The notes below the pieces were generated by a model. It had not been told where the DNA came from. It searched no databases and was given only the letters and a program-made list of their open reading frames with translations. From Bryobacteraceae bacterium (GTDB taxonomy: Bacteria; Acidobacteriota; Terriglobia; Bryobacterales; Bryobacteraceae): a stretch of DNA of 64,000 nucleotides. This document shows, piece after piece, positions 1 through 8,514 of the stretch. The stretch lies in the NCBI GenBank assembly GCA_025056455.1, contig JANWVY010000009.1, positions 62,001 through 126,000 of the forward strand. Reading direction: 5' to 3'. Each line of letters begins with the position of its first letter. Positions within the stretch are counted from its first letter, which is position 1. Both the position numbers and the translations under genes were made by a program.

Positions 1-2961
1 GAAATGCTTGTCCCCGCTCGCGCCCGCGGTGAACTGGCGCTGGATGGTCTCTTTTTCCCGTTCGCGCTCTAAATAGGGAATACCGCGCTCCATCCACTCC
101 GGTTTGGGCGCGCCCTTGAGGTAGTGGTCGAAAAACTGTTGCATGCGAACAGTCCAGTCTTTTTGATTCTGCCTTTTACGCAGGCCATGGGGCTCGCCAT
201 TGTAGTTAAACAGGTAGACTTCTTTCCCCAGCCGCCGCAAGGCAAGAAAATACTCAAGGCCCTGCGACCAAGGTACCGCATCATCGCCATCGTTGTGCAG
301 GATCATCAACGGAGTGCGAACACGATCGGCAAAAAATATCGGAGAATTTTCGATAAATCGCAAAGGATATTGCCAGATGGAGCCGCCAATCCGGCTTTGT
401 GTTTTTTCGTATTGAAACTGGCGAGGCAGTCCGCTACCCCAGCGAATGCCATCGTAGGCGCTGATCATGTTCGCGACTGGAGCGCCCGCCACCGCCGCGC
501 GAAAGCGGGTAGTCTGCGTAATCATGTACGAAATCTGATACCCACCCCAGCTATGACCTTGGATTCCGATTGCGTTTTCATCGACAAAGCCGCGGTCAGC
601 GATCGCTTGAATAGCCGGTAACACGCACTTAAGCGCGCTTTGGCCGGGCGCTCCAACCGTATACACAATATCTGGCGTGAGCACCAGATAGCCGTTGCTG
701 ACGTAGTAAGGAAGATTAATCGAGGTGCCTGGCTGGGGATTTCGAAACTGGTTCACAGTTTGCGACAGTCGCTCATAGATGTAAACGATCAGCGGATATT
801 TCTTCGAGGGATCGAAATTTTCCGGCTTGTAGAGCGCGGCCTGTAAGGCCAAGCCGTCCGCATTGCGGAAATTTACTAGTTCTGCTGAGCCCCACAGCAG
901 ACCCTCTTTCTGTGCGTTTCCGTGGGACACGCGCCGGATGTCGGAGAAATTGTTGTCGGAGACGTAGAGATCAGGAAACTCATCAAAGCGCTCGGCTGTG
1001 AACAGCAGCAGGTCGGCTGCTTTCGCTTTGGTCACCGAAGAGAAGCGCTTGGCTGCCATAAGGAGTTTCTCCGGTGGGGTTTCTACATCTAAGCGCTCGC
1101 GCCAGAAACCCGATTCGCGGGTGCTTAAATTCTGCGCCGAAAGCAATAAGGGCTGGGAACGATCCACCGTAAGCCGCTCTCCAGCTGGCCGGTCCGGATC
1201 TTCAAACCGCAGCAGCCGGAATTCAATCTGATTACGCCTGCCCATACCATCGGTAATTTGCTTGGCGCGCGAGCCGTCGGCCGCAAGCAACCAAACGTCA
1301 TAGCGATCGTTAACTAAAATTGCCGAGCTGTCTTTAGTCCACACCGCAGAACCATAAGCCGACCGTGCACCGGGAGTGTCATGATCTTCGTTGTAGAAAG
1401 CCACGCCCAGGTTTGCGGTGAGATTCCTGGTTTTTCCAGTGGCAATCTCATAGCTGATCCAGTGATCGCCGTTGAACGCCGCAAGAAAACGTCCGTCGGG
1501 CGAAGGAATGTAGTTACCCCTTGTCTTGCGGAACAATAGCGTCCGGGCGCCAGTGGCCGTATCAACGAGATAAGTGTCTTGGAGGCGCTCGCCGAATTCC
1601 ACCATGGGCCGGTATTCGCGATCGTCCGTACCCAGGCCGAAGCGGGAGTCTTCAAATAAGTTTAATTCCGGCATCGCGGGGTCGCAGAGCTGCACGACCC
1701 GGCTTGAGGAGAAAAGATATGCCGCGCGGTAATCACGCCGGCGCTCCTGCTCCGCCCGGACCTTCTGCATGGACTGCACATTCTCATCCCTCCAATGCCA
1801 CAAGTCTGCGATGACTCGATCTTCCGCCTCTGCCGTTGCTGCTTTCTGGGAATCTTGCGTGGGCGCGGTGCTGAAGAATAATCGAGAGCCATCTTTGGCA
1901 AACTGGAGCCTTCCCCGCTCACTAATCTTCCAATCCGGTCGCATGCCCAGGCTTTGGTAGGTAATCAAGTTTTCCGCTTGTCGGGCGCCTCGCTTCCATA
2001 GGTAAACCGCAAAGCGGGGCTCCTTTTCATCTGCCGTGTCGCGGTCGGTGTAAAAAGCGACCTGCTGTTGAGATTCATCCCACGTAATCCCTTCATATTT
2101 ACCTTTGCCGGTGGCTAGGGAAAACAGCTGGTTGCTGGGAATGTGCCAAGCGTAGACCCCATTGTTTTCCGCTCGGCGAGAGGCAACCGCATAAAGGAGA
2201 TACTCGCCGTCCTTCGAAAACTCGAAAGATGCCACATCGGCGAAGGTTCGCTCGGCGCCGTTGCCCAGATCCCGAACAACGAGTTCTGAGCCATAGCGCG
2301 GAGCATCCGCTGGGCGGGAGGAAGCACCGCGAGCGGACCGCTGGTCGTCTACCTGTTGTTTGGCCTCCGCCTCAGACTTTTCTTCCTCAGCCGGATTTAC
2401 AGCCTCCTTAAGATAAGCCAGCCAGCGGCCATTTTCCTTCGGAATCGAGAAGCGGCGCACATTCGCCAGTCGAATCTCCTCGCCCGCGGCAACCTTAACA
2501 ATCGCCAATCCACCTTTGGGCATCTGCTCGGGTTTCTTTTTCGCCCGGCGCGCCTCGGCGACAGCTGACTTACTCGGAAAAGTGGTGAAAATAAGGTGTT
2601 TCTGATCGGAGGTGAAAGCCAGAGAGATCGTGCGGGTCGAACTCTCTGCGGCGGGCGGTTCGGAAGGCTCACTTTCAGAACTTGTTGTGGATGCTACAGG
2701 GCGGGCCCCCGCGGCAAACCGCCATTCTTGTCCCGTCACCAGATTTCGCAGAACAATCTCACCATCCCCGTCTTGCGGAAACCAAGCGTAGGCGAGCTGC
2801 CTGCCATCACTTGCCAGGCGCGGGTTGCTGATCGACCGCCAGGAATCGTAATCGCGATGAGAAATCGGTCGTTTTGGGCTCTGCGCCGAAACCGTAGCAA
2901 GCGTGATAGCGACAAAAACAAAGCCGGCAGAGATAGCGCGACGCTCCAACATAGGGCCCAT
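1..2961 (-). CDS. exported S9 prolyl oligopeptidase-family peptidase (3' end outside window)
   Basis: The minus-strand frame stays open from 2961 to the window edge (987 codons), so the C-terminus is missing. It starts with a signal peptide (hydrophobic stretch ending VSAQ), followed by a long region with beta-propeller-like WD/PD40 segments. The C-terminal alpha/beta hydrolase domain carries the serine in GHSWGGYQ (about residue 802), the aspartate in HNDGDDAVP (about 889) and the histidine in GEPHGL (about 924), the S9 triad in canonical order. The family cleaves peptides after proline or other residues; here it would act in the periplasm or outside the cell. ATGs at 2961 and 2952 are both possible starts. 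It follows uppS by about 20 bases and is probably cotranscribed with it. Dipeptidyl-peptidase versus acylaminoacyl-peptidase specificity cannot be read from the sequence. Confidence 0.9.
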   Translation of the reverse strand, partial: MGPMLERRAISAGFVFVAITLATVSAQSPKRPISHRDYDSWRSISNPRLASDGRQLAYAWFPQDGDGEIVLRNLVTGQEWRFAAGARPVASTTSSESEPSEPPAAESSTRTISLAFTSDQKHLIFTTFPSKSAVAEARRAKKKPEQMPKGGLAIVKVAAGEEIRLANVRRFSIPKENGRWLAYLKEAVNPAEEEKSEAEAKQQVDDQRSARGASSRPADAPRYGSELVVRDLGNGAERTFADVASFEFSKDGEYLLYAVASRRAENNGVYAWHIPSNQLFSLATGKGKYEGITWDESQQQVAFYTDRDTADEKEPRFAVYLWKRGARQAENLITYQSLGMRPDWKISERGRLQFAKDGSRLFFSTAPTQDSQKAATAEAEDRVIADLWHWRDENVQSMQKVRAEQERRRDYRAAYLFSSSRVVQLCDPAMPELNLFEDSRFGLGTDDREYRPMVEFGERLQDTYLVDTATGARTLLFRKTRGNYIPSPDGRFLAAFNGDHWISYEIATGKTRNLTANLGVAFYNEDHDTPGARSAYGSAVWTKDSSAILVNDRYDVWLLAADGSRAKQITDGMGRRNQIEFRLLRFEDPDRPAGERLTVDRSQPLLLSAQNLSTRESGFWRERLDVETPPEKLLMAAKRFSSVTKAKAADLLLFTAERFDEFPDLYVSDNNFSDIRRVSHGNAQKEGLLWGSAELVNFRNADGLALQAALYKPENFDPSKKYPLIVYIYERLSQTVNQFRNPQPGTSINLPYYVSNGYLVLTPDIVYTVGAPGQSALKCVLPAIQAIADRGFVDENAIGIQGHSWGGYQISYMITQTTRFRAAVAGAPVANMISAYDGIRWGSGLPRQFQYEKTQSRIGGSIWQYPLRFIENSPIFFADRVRTPLMILHNDGDDAVPWSQGLEYFLALRRLGKEVYLFNYNGEPHGLRKRQNQKDWTVRMQQFFDHYLKGAPKPEWMERGIPYLEREREKETIQRQFTAGASGDKHF

Positions 2962-2980
2962 TCTAGCGCTAGAACCTCGC

Positions 2981-3712
2981 TCAAGCGCAGGACCTAGCTC
3001 CTCGAAGGACTGTACTTCCGGGCTCGCCGCCTTGTCGTGCCGAAGCAGCGGGCAACCCTCCGAACCTCCGTTCCCGGGACCAGAATTGCCTCAAACTTTC
3101 CCTCAGACCGGCTTCGTCGAAGTCGGGCCAGAGTTGCGGAAGGAAGACAAATTCCGCATAGGCGCACTCCCAAAGCAGAAAATCGCTCAATCGCTGCTCG
3201 CCTGCGGTGCGGATGAGAAGATCGACGTCGGGTCCGAGGGCGCGACGGAACTCTTCCTCATTCGAAGCGGCTCGCGCTGCCTCGAGGATGGCATAACGGG
3301 AAGAGTAATCCACGGCGAGCCTCAAATGAAGCCGCTGCCCACGCGCCGTCTTCAATTCAGCCTGCTCAATCAGCGAAACGAGGCTGCGAGGGAGTCGGTC
3401 ACGGCGCCCAATCACGCTCAGCCGGATCCCCTGGCGCGCGCAGGCACCCACCTCCTCTGTCAAATAAGAACGAAACAGCAGCATCAGCGTGTTGACCTCG
3501 ATTTGCGGCCGCTTCCAGTTATCTGCCGAAAACGCGTAGAGCGTGAGCGTGTGCAGACCGTACCGAATGGCGGCCTCAACGGTCCGCCGCACGGCTTGCG
3601 CTCCAGCCCGGTGACCTTCCTGCCGCGGAAGCTGGCGCTGCGTGGCCCACCGGCCGTTGCCGTCCATAATGATGGCGACATGAATGGGAGAAATTGGTGG
3701 CATATCCTTCAT
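2981..3712 (-). CDS. uppS: isoprenyl transferase (undecaprenyl diphosphate synthase)
   Basis: This cis-prenyltransferase condenses isopentenyl diphosphate units onto farnesyl diphosphate to make the C55 carrier lipid for peptidoglycan and other envelope polymers. The 243-residue length is normal. Visible family motifs are [13 protein letters not shown] near the N-terminus (catalytic Asp and Walker-like phosphate loop), [17 protein letters not shown], and near the C-terminus [20 protein letters not shown] followed by WPDF. The gene lies downstream of the winged-helix regulator and immediately upstream of the S9 peptidase. ATGs four codons apart (MKDM) leave the exact start open. cdsA, a frequent neighbour elsewhere, is not here. 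Confidence 0.96.
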   Translation of the reverse strand: MKDMPPISPIHVAIIMDGNGRWATQRQLPRQEGHRAGAQAVRRTVEAAIRYGLHTLTLYAFSADNWKRPQIEVNTLMLLFRSYLTEEVGACARQGIRLSVIGRRDRLPRSLVSLIEQAELKTARGQRLHLRLAVDYSSRYAILEAARAASNEEEFRRALGPDVDLLIRTAGEQRLSDFLLWECAYAEFVFLPQLWPDFDEAGLRESLRQFWSRERRFGGLPAASARQGGEPGSTVLRGARSCA

Positions 3713-3817
3713 CCGTCACGAACTTTCAGCTCAAGAATGCCCTGTTGGGAGAGCCTGCGCAGGTTGGCTGTTGCCCGCATCGCGCGCCAGCATCCCAGCG
3801 CGACTCGGGCGATTCAG

Positions 3818-4189
3818 TCACGAGGAATGCGAGCGCATGGCTCTTACAAGTGCTTCCATGTGGTTTAAGTACTGATGAAACGCTTTCCGGCCTAGGGCGG
3901 TAATGCGAAATTCGGTCTTGGGCGTACGACCCTCGAAGTGCTTGCGGCAGCTGATGTAGCCTGCTTCCTCAAGTTTCCGCGCGTGGACGCTCAGGTTGCC
4001 GTCCGTTGTCTCCAGAAGTTGCTTCAAATCCGAAAAAGAAAGCGACTCATTCGCCGCTAGCGCGCTCACGATTCCTAGGCGAATCCGTTCATGGATTAGC
4101 CGGTCAAGGTCGGGAACCTTTCCTGCTTGCAGTTTCTCAGCCCTCTGGACAGCAGCTTCGCCCCGGGGGGCACGGTTTGACCTAGCCAC
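3818..4189 (-). CDS. winged-helix transcriptional regulator, start overlaps upstream gene
   Basis: A 123-residue DNA-binding protein of the small winged-helix type found beside membrane proteins in many Acidobacteria. After a short basic N-terminus, residues about 25-105 form the [38 protein letters not shown] (recognition helix), then [11 protein letters not shown] and [16 protein letters not shown] (wing). I start it at the GTG at 4189 rather than at the longer open frame, because AAGGAGG sits 4 bases upstream and the GTG overlaps the stop of the preceding membrane-protein gene by 8 bases, a translational coupling. The extra upstream residues of the longer frame look like an out-of-frame reading of that gene. 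It probably regulates its own operon through the inverted repeat at 4815-4833. Confidence 0.88.
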   Translation of the reverse strand: MARSNRAPRGEAAVQRAEKLQAGKVPDLDRLIHERIRLGIVSALAANESLSFSDLKQLLETTDGNLSVHARKLEEAGYISCRKHFEGRTPKTEFRITALGRKAFHQYLNHMEALVRAMRSHSS

Positions 4190-4778
4190 CGTACCTCCTT
4201 GCGATGAGGATCCCAAACGCCATGTGTAAGCCTCCAAATCCGGCCAATAAAAACCAGTTGCCCCAGGCCGGAGGAGCGAAAAAACTAATCGCCCCCAGCC
4301 CAACGAAACCCATACCCATGGCAGGAACAATGCGCACGGAAAACGCACCTCCCGTGATCACGCCGACACCGTAGAGCGTTAACCAAATTCCGGGAAGCAA
4401 GTCGAATTGATTTTTTCCAGAATGCACTAGCGTCAACAACGCGCCGGTCAACAACGGAGGTGCAAAACTTAGCCAGAACCTACGGGCGGGCAACGATAGC
4501 AGATTGGTTCCGGATTTCAAGGCCTTGCGATGCAAACTAAAAACCCCGATGGCAAGGGCCAGCAAACCTTCCAGGAGCCAGATTGCCAGCCATTCCTGAG
4601 AGGTTTTTTGCCTCCTGGCGAGGACCGCGGCGCAAGCGGCCGTCACGCCGATCCAAAACCCGCCCCAACCGGGAACGGCTGTGAAGGAACTGGCGCGCTC
4701 CATCGTATCGCGGATGAATTGGAGGTTTTCAATCGCGTGCTGGTGGATTGGAAATGTCTTGCTAGGCGCGCGCCGCAT
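4182..4778 (-). CDS. small integral membrane protein coupled to a regulator
   Basis: A 198-residue protein of unknown function. The N-terminal 30 residues ([19 protein letters not shown]) form an amphipathic, probably cytoplasmic helix; about five hydrophobic segments follow, separated by short basic loops such as [10 protein letters not shown]. Proteins of this type are regularly encoded directly before a winged-helix regulator, as here, where the regulator start overlaps this stop. A good promoter (TTGACG, 17 bases, TATTCT) is placed so that transcription would begin at or next to the ATG, so the mRNA may be leaderless. No catalytic motif is visible. It may be a membrane sensor or anti-regulator, but that is inference from the pairing only. 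Confidence 0.8.
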   Translation of the reverse strand: MRRAPSKTFPIHQHAIENLQFIRDTMERASSFTAVPGWGGFWIGVTAACAAVLARRQKTSQEWLAIWLLEGLLALAIGVFSLHRKALKSGTNLLSLPARRFWLSFAPPLLTGALLTLVHSGKNQFDLLPGIWLTLYGVGVITGGAFSVRIVPAMGMGFVGLGAISFFAPPAWGNWFLLAGFGGLHMAFGILIARRYGG

Positions 4779-4784
4779 AGCAGG

Positions 4785-4813
4785 AGAATAGCAAGCGTGG
4801 TCGAAAGCGTCAA
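4785..4813 (-). promoter_or_regulatory. sigma-70-type promoter of the membrane protein/regulator pair
   Basis: Read on the minus strand: -35 TTGACG (4813-4808), a 17-base spacer, and -10 TATTCT (4790-4785) preceded by TGC, an extended -10. The expected start of transcription is about 4778, the first base of the ATG, so the transcript would have little or no leader. Confidence 0.65.
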
Positions 4814-4814
4814 G

Positions 4815-4833
4815 TACTTTTTACTATAAAGTA
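4815..4833. promoter_or_regulatory. candidate operator, inverted repeat TACTTT-N7-AAAGTA
   Basis: A 19-base inverted repeat with perfect 6-base arms lies two bases upstream of the -35 box of the membrane protein/regulator promoter. Its size and AT-rich arms fit a dimeric winged-helix regulator, and the gene for one is the second gene of the operon. Autoregulation is inferred. Confidence 0.5.
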
Positions 4834-4859
4834 GACGCTTGGATCGGCCCAACAACCGC

Positions 4860-5786
4860 TCATTTGGCTGCGGCGCGGCGCAACCGGTCCGTAATTCCCC
4901 ACCATTCCGGCTCATCCGGCGGCGTCTCCACGGCGATCCAATCGAGACCTGCAGCATCGGCCCGGTGCAGTTCTTCATACAGCCGTTTTGCGTAGCCTTC
5001 GGCGGTGGCTGGCATGGAGATCTGAAGAGCGGCGCGTTGGGGTCTCGACCAGTAAAGGTAAGCGCCGCGGCCGGCAGGCAACGGTTCCCCCTTGAGGAGC
5101 AAGAGTGGTGTGCGCGGCGCATAGTGCCGTTCATGGAGGCCCGGGGAAGGATGTGGTCCTTCTACCTTGCTGACCGTTTTTACTGGCCTGCCGAGGAGGC
5201 GCTCCAGCTCAGCGAGCGAAATCATTCCGGGCCGCAGTAACAGCGGATCGCCAGTAAGCGATACCACGGTGGATTCGATGCCAACCTGACACGGACCTCC
5301 GTCGAGAATGAGATCCACTTGATCTCCCAAGGAAGCGCGCGCATGTTCGGCTGTCGTAGGAGACAGCTGGGTGAAGCGGTTGGCACTTGGAGCCGCCAGC
5401 GGCACCGTGGCGCGCCGAATGAGTTCCCGAGCCACCGGGTGCGCCGGCATGCGAAGAGCCACCGTGTCGAGCCCCGCGGTGACAACATCCGGCACAACCG
5501 GGCGTTTGGGCACTACCAGCGTGAGCGGTCCCGGCCAGTATCTTCCTGCCAGCACATTCGCCTCCTCCGGCCAGCAGCGCGCGAGGCTGCGCGCCATCTC
5601 AATCGCTGCGACATGAACAATGAGGGGGCTGGTGGCGGGCCTCCCCTTCACCTCGTAGATGCGCTTGACTGCTTCAGCGTCCAGGGCATTTGCTGCTAGG
5701 CCATAAACCGTTTCGGTGGGCATGACGACTAGCCCGCCTTGGCGCAGCACGGCCGCGGCGCGATCAAGCTCTTCGTCGAGAACCAC
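4860..5786 (-). CDS. tsaC: L-threonylcarbamoyladenylate synthase, Sua5 type
   Basis: Makes threonylcarbamoyl-AMP from threonine, bicarbonate and ATP, the first step in forming t6A37 in tRNAs that read ANN codons. Residues 1-200 are the YrdC/Sua5 domain: GGLVVMPTETVYGLAANA, YEVKGRPATSPLIVHV (basic substrate-binding motif), GPLTLVVPKRP, PLAAPSANRF. With 308 residues it also has the C-terminal Sua5 domain (HYAPRTPLLLL onward), so it is the long Sua5 form, not the short TsaC. The gene follows prfB after 7 bases and is probably cotranscribed, grouping two translation-accuracy functions. Confidence 0.94.
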   Translation of the reverse strand: MVLDEELDRAAAVLRQGGLVVMPTETVYGLAANALDAEAVKRIYEVKGRPATSPLIVHVAAIEMARSLARCWPEEANVLAGRYWPGPLTLVVPKRPVVPDVVTAGLDTVALRMPAHPVARELIRRATVPLAAPSANRFTQLSPTTAEHARASLGDQVDLILDGGPCQVGIESTVVSLTGDPLLLRPGMISLAELERLLGRPVKTVSKVEGPHPSPGLHERHYAPRTPLLLLKGEPLPAGRGAYLYWSRPQRAALQISMPATAEGYAKRLYEELHRADAAGLDWIAVETPPDEPEWWGITDRLRRAAAK

Positions 5787-5793
5787 AGCGCGT

Positions 5794-6925
5794 CTATTCC
5801 CCGTCGTCCTTCGCGTCCCCAGCTAACTTACCGGTCTTCTTCCAAACGAGATAGGCGTGAATCAGGTCGTCGAGATCTCCATCCAGCACCCGATCAACGT
5901 CGCCGATTGCTAGCCGGCTGCGAAGGTCCTTCACCATGCGGTAAGGCGCCAGCACATAGCTGCGGATCTGGCTGCCGAAGTTGATATCGAGCTTGGACTC
6001 CTCGAGTTTCTTCTCCTCGGCGCGACGTTTGTTCATCTCGTACTCGTAGAGCTTGGCCCGGAGCTGTTTCAACGCGCTGGCGCGGTTCTTGTGCTGCGAG
6101 CGTTCGTTCTGGCACTGTACGACAATGCCCGTTGGCAGATGCGTCATCCGGATTGCAGAATCCGTGCGGTTGACGTGTTGACCGCCAGCCCCAGAGGCGC
6201 GAAACGTGTCTACACGCAAATCTTCGGGTCGAATCTCGATGTGGATCTCATCGTCGATTTGCGGATACACAAAAACCGACGCAAAGGAAGTATGCCGCCG
6301 CGCGTTAGCGTCAAAGGGCGAGATGCGGACCAAGCGGTGGACACCCACTTCGGATTGCAGCAACCCGTAGGCGTTCTCGCCGTTGATTTCGAAGGTGGCG
6401 GACTTAATACCTGCTCCGTCGCCTTCCTGTTGGTCGGTGACGACGGCGTCAAAGCCATGGCGTTCCGCCCAGCGAAGATACATGCGCAGCAACATCTCGG
6501 CCCAGTCCTGGCTTTCGGTGCCGCCGGCGCCAGGATGAATGGTAACGATCGCGCTGCGGCTGTCATTCTCTCCCGAAAGCAGCATCTCGGTTTCGATCTG
6601 GTGGACACGCCCGGCCAGCGTCTTCATTTCGCGCTCAATCTCGCCCACGACATCTTCACCCTCGCGAGCAAGTTCAAACAGCGTATCGAGATCCGAAACA
6701 GCGCGCTCCAGCATGTGGGCTTCGCCCAGCGACTTTTCGAGCTTCTTGCGCTCCTGCATGAGTTTCTGGCTCAGCTCAGGTTGAGTCCAGAAATCTGGCG
6801 CGGCGATCTTGGCCTCGATCTCGTCAAATTGCTTTTTCTTAGCGGGGGCGTCAAAGATAGCTCCGCACAGCTTCCGTTTGCTGGCGGAGCGAGGCGTACT
6901 CGCGTTGGAGTTCGTCCAAAGTCAT
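5794..6925 (-). CDS. prfB: peptide chain release factor 2, expressed by programmed +1 frameshift
   Basis: RF2 ends translation at UGA and UAA. The gene has two overlapping frames: the first encodes 24 residues from the ATG at 6925 and ends in an in-frame TGA; the second runs from 6852 to 5794. They join at CTT TGA C by a +1 shift to give 376 residues, near the usual 365. The codon-recognition tripeptide SPF (RISPFDANAR) and the peptidyl-tRNA hydrolysis motif GGQ (SGAGGQHVNRTDSA) are both present. Automatic calling would report a shortened protein starting within the second frame (for example at 6759). The frameshift makes RF2 level self-regulating. An extended -10 just before the ATG suggests a leaderless mRNA. 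Next gene: tsaC. Confidence 0.95.
6850..6865 (-). promoter_or_regulatory. prfB programmed +1 frameshift site
   Basis: On the minus strand the bases read CGGAGCTATCTTTGAC. The slippery CTT TGA C is preceded, three bases upstream, by a GGAG Shine-Dalgarno-like element, the same layout as the E. coli site (AGGGGGTATCTTTGAC). The conserved peptide around the junction (SYL-D) also matches other RF2 proteins. Confidence 0.93.
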
Positions 6926-6933
6926 CACCCTTT

Positions 6934-6942
6934 AGTGTAGCA
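6934..6942 (-). promoter_or_regulatory. extended -10 element before prfB
   Basis: TGCTACACT on the minus strand ends nine bases before the prfB ATG. There is no clear -35. The predicted transcript would begin at or within a few bases of the start codon. Confidence 0.45.
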
Positions 6943-6951
6943 GGGGGCGCC

Positions 6952-8508
6952 CTACTTACCGATTCGGAAGGCGGCCATCTCGCTCGTGTTGCGCACCAAG
7001 AGCACGCCATTTTCAATGATGGGCACGTTCCAGGTCTTGCCCTGGATGGCTTCGAATTTTGCTAGCTCCTCGTGTTTTTCCGGAGTGGCCCGAATGAGGA
7101 CCAGATCGCCTTCTTCGCTAATGAGTACTAGGTGGCCGCTTGCTAGAAGCAACTGGCCGTAGCCATAGCGCCCCCCTTTCCACATCAGCTGGCCGTCACT
7201 GGCGCGTACACAGGCCAGGATATTTTCATCCAATCCATACACGTAGCCTTCGTGAAGGACTGAGCTGTTGAATCGATTTTTCAGACGGTTGTTTTCCCAA
7301 ATCCGTGTAGCGCGCATGACCTCCCCCGCACTGGATAGCTCAATCACTGCAGCGCCGTGGCCATAGCCAGAGGAAATCAGCAACCGGTTTGGGCCAACCA
7401 CGAGCGGTTGCGCTGCGTTGACGTCATATTGGGTTTCCCAGGGATAATCCCACAACAAGCGTCCATCTTCGACGGCTACCCCCACGGCCCGTTTCGCCAT
7501 CATCGTAACGATGTGCCTTCTTCCGCCGAGATTCACGAGCATGGGAGAGGCATAAGCGCCTTGATCATTCAAGGAACTCCAGATCCGCTCACCTGTAATT
7601 TTGTGGTAAGCGACTAGCGTTTTTCCGGTCACTCCGCCGGTCTGCACGATGACCTTTTCATCGACAATGAGGGGCGCGCCGCAGATGCCCCACGTTAAGT
7701 TTTGGGCTCCGTTGTCAGCAAGGATGTTCTTTTTCCAACGCAGGGCGCCGGTCCGCGCCTCAAGCACGCGAAATTCTCCGGTGGCCCCTAACGCATAAAC
7801 TAGACCCTCATGATAGGTTGGCGTCGCGCGGGGGCCATTGCCACCCAGCGACTCCTGGAAATGGGCTTCGTAGGCGTGCGTCCAGAGCTCGCGGCCAGTG
7901 CGCAAGTCGTAAGCGGCGATCACTTCCTTATCGCGCCGCTGTTCAATGGTGTAAGCTCGACCCTCGCCGACGACAAACGAAGCATAGCCGCCCCCAATCG
8001 GTTGTTTCCAAAGCAGGGGCAATCCCTTGGCGGGCCAGCTCGTAAGGATTTCCCTCGGATAAACGCCGTCGCGCCGCGGGCCGCGAAAGTCGGTCCAGTA
8101 GGCTGGCTGTGTCTCCGTGCTTGCGCTCTCAGGAGGGGGAGGCACCGCTTTGGCGGCCGCTGACGCCGGAACTTCGCTCCCCGGCGGCGCCGCCGACTGC
8201 TCTAGCGCCAAGCGACCAGCAGCCAGCTCCCCAACTTTGGCTTGTTCCGCACGGTTGCGCTCCACCGCCTCGGCTCGTCTCTGTTCGACCTTGCCAAAGT
8301 GAACAAACGCGGGCCTACCGCCGCCCCCGAGCTCGATTCGCATTCCGAAAACGACCACGAGATGAAAGAGCGTGGCGGCAAAAATCGCCAGCGTTCCGAG
8401 AAACTTTTTCCACCAGGCAAGCTGCGGTCGCAACCAGAGCAGCACCAGACCAACTGGCGGCAGGAAGAGGATGGTTGCAATCAGCCAGTAAGGCGACGGC
8501 CGGTTCAT
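6952..8508 (-). CDS. membrane-anchored PQQ-like beta-propeller protein
   Basis: A 518-residue protein. Residues 1-65 contain two membrane segments (WLIATILFLPPVGLVLLWL and FLGTLAIFAATLFHLVVVFG), residues 70-130 are an Ala/Pro/Glu-rich linker, and residues 130-518 form repeating propeller blades of the PQQ_2/BamB type (for example LRTGRELWTHAYEA, TGALRWKKNI, TGERIWSSLN, EDGRLLWDYPWE, SDGQLMWKGG). It probably sits in the inner membrane with the propeller in the periplasm. Such domains scaffold complexes or bind quinone cofactor; no dehydrogenase partner is next to it, and I do not assign an activity. It starts 6 bases after the FG-GAP gene and is likely cotranscribed with it. Confidence 0.85.
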   Translation of the reverse strand: MNRPSPYWLIATILFLPPVGLVLLWLRPQLAWWKKFLGTLAIFAATLFHLVVVFGMRIELGGGGRPAFVHFGKVEQRRAEAVERNRAEQAKVGELAAGRLALEQSAAPPGSEVPASAAAKAVPPPPESASTETQPAYWTDFRGPRRDGVYPREILTSWPAKGLPLLWKQPIGGGYASFVVGEGRAYTIEQRRDKEVIAAYDLRTGRELWTHAYEAHFQESLGGNGPRATPTYHEGLVYALGATGEFRVLEARTGALRWKKNILADNGAQNLTWGICGAPLIVDEKVIVQTGGVTGKTLVAYHKITGERIWSSLNDQGAYASPMLVNLGGRRHIVTMMAKRAVGVAVEDGRLLWDYPWETQYDVNAAQPLVVGPNRLLISSGYGHGAAVIELSSAGEVMRATRIWENNRLKNRFNSSVLHEGYVYGLDENILACVRASDGQLMWKGGRYGYGQLLLASGHLVLISEEGDLVLIRATPEKHEELAKFEAIQGKTWNVPIIENGVLLVRNTSEMAAFRIGK

Positions 8509-8514
8509 ATGGCT

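Noticed and set aside
2903-3868. A 321-codon plus-strand open frame
   Set aside because: It covers uppS on the opposite strand; uppS has complete family motifs.
6091-7065. A 324-codon plus-strand open frame
   Set aside because: It is antisense to prfB and the end of the PQQ-type gene and shows no domain.
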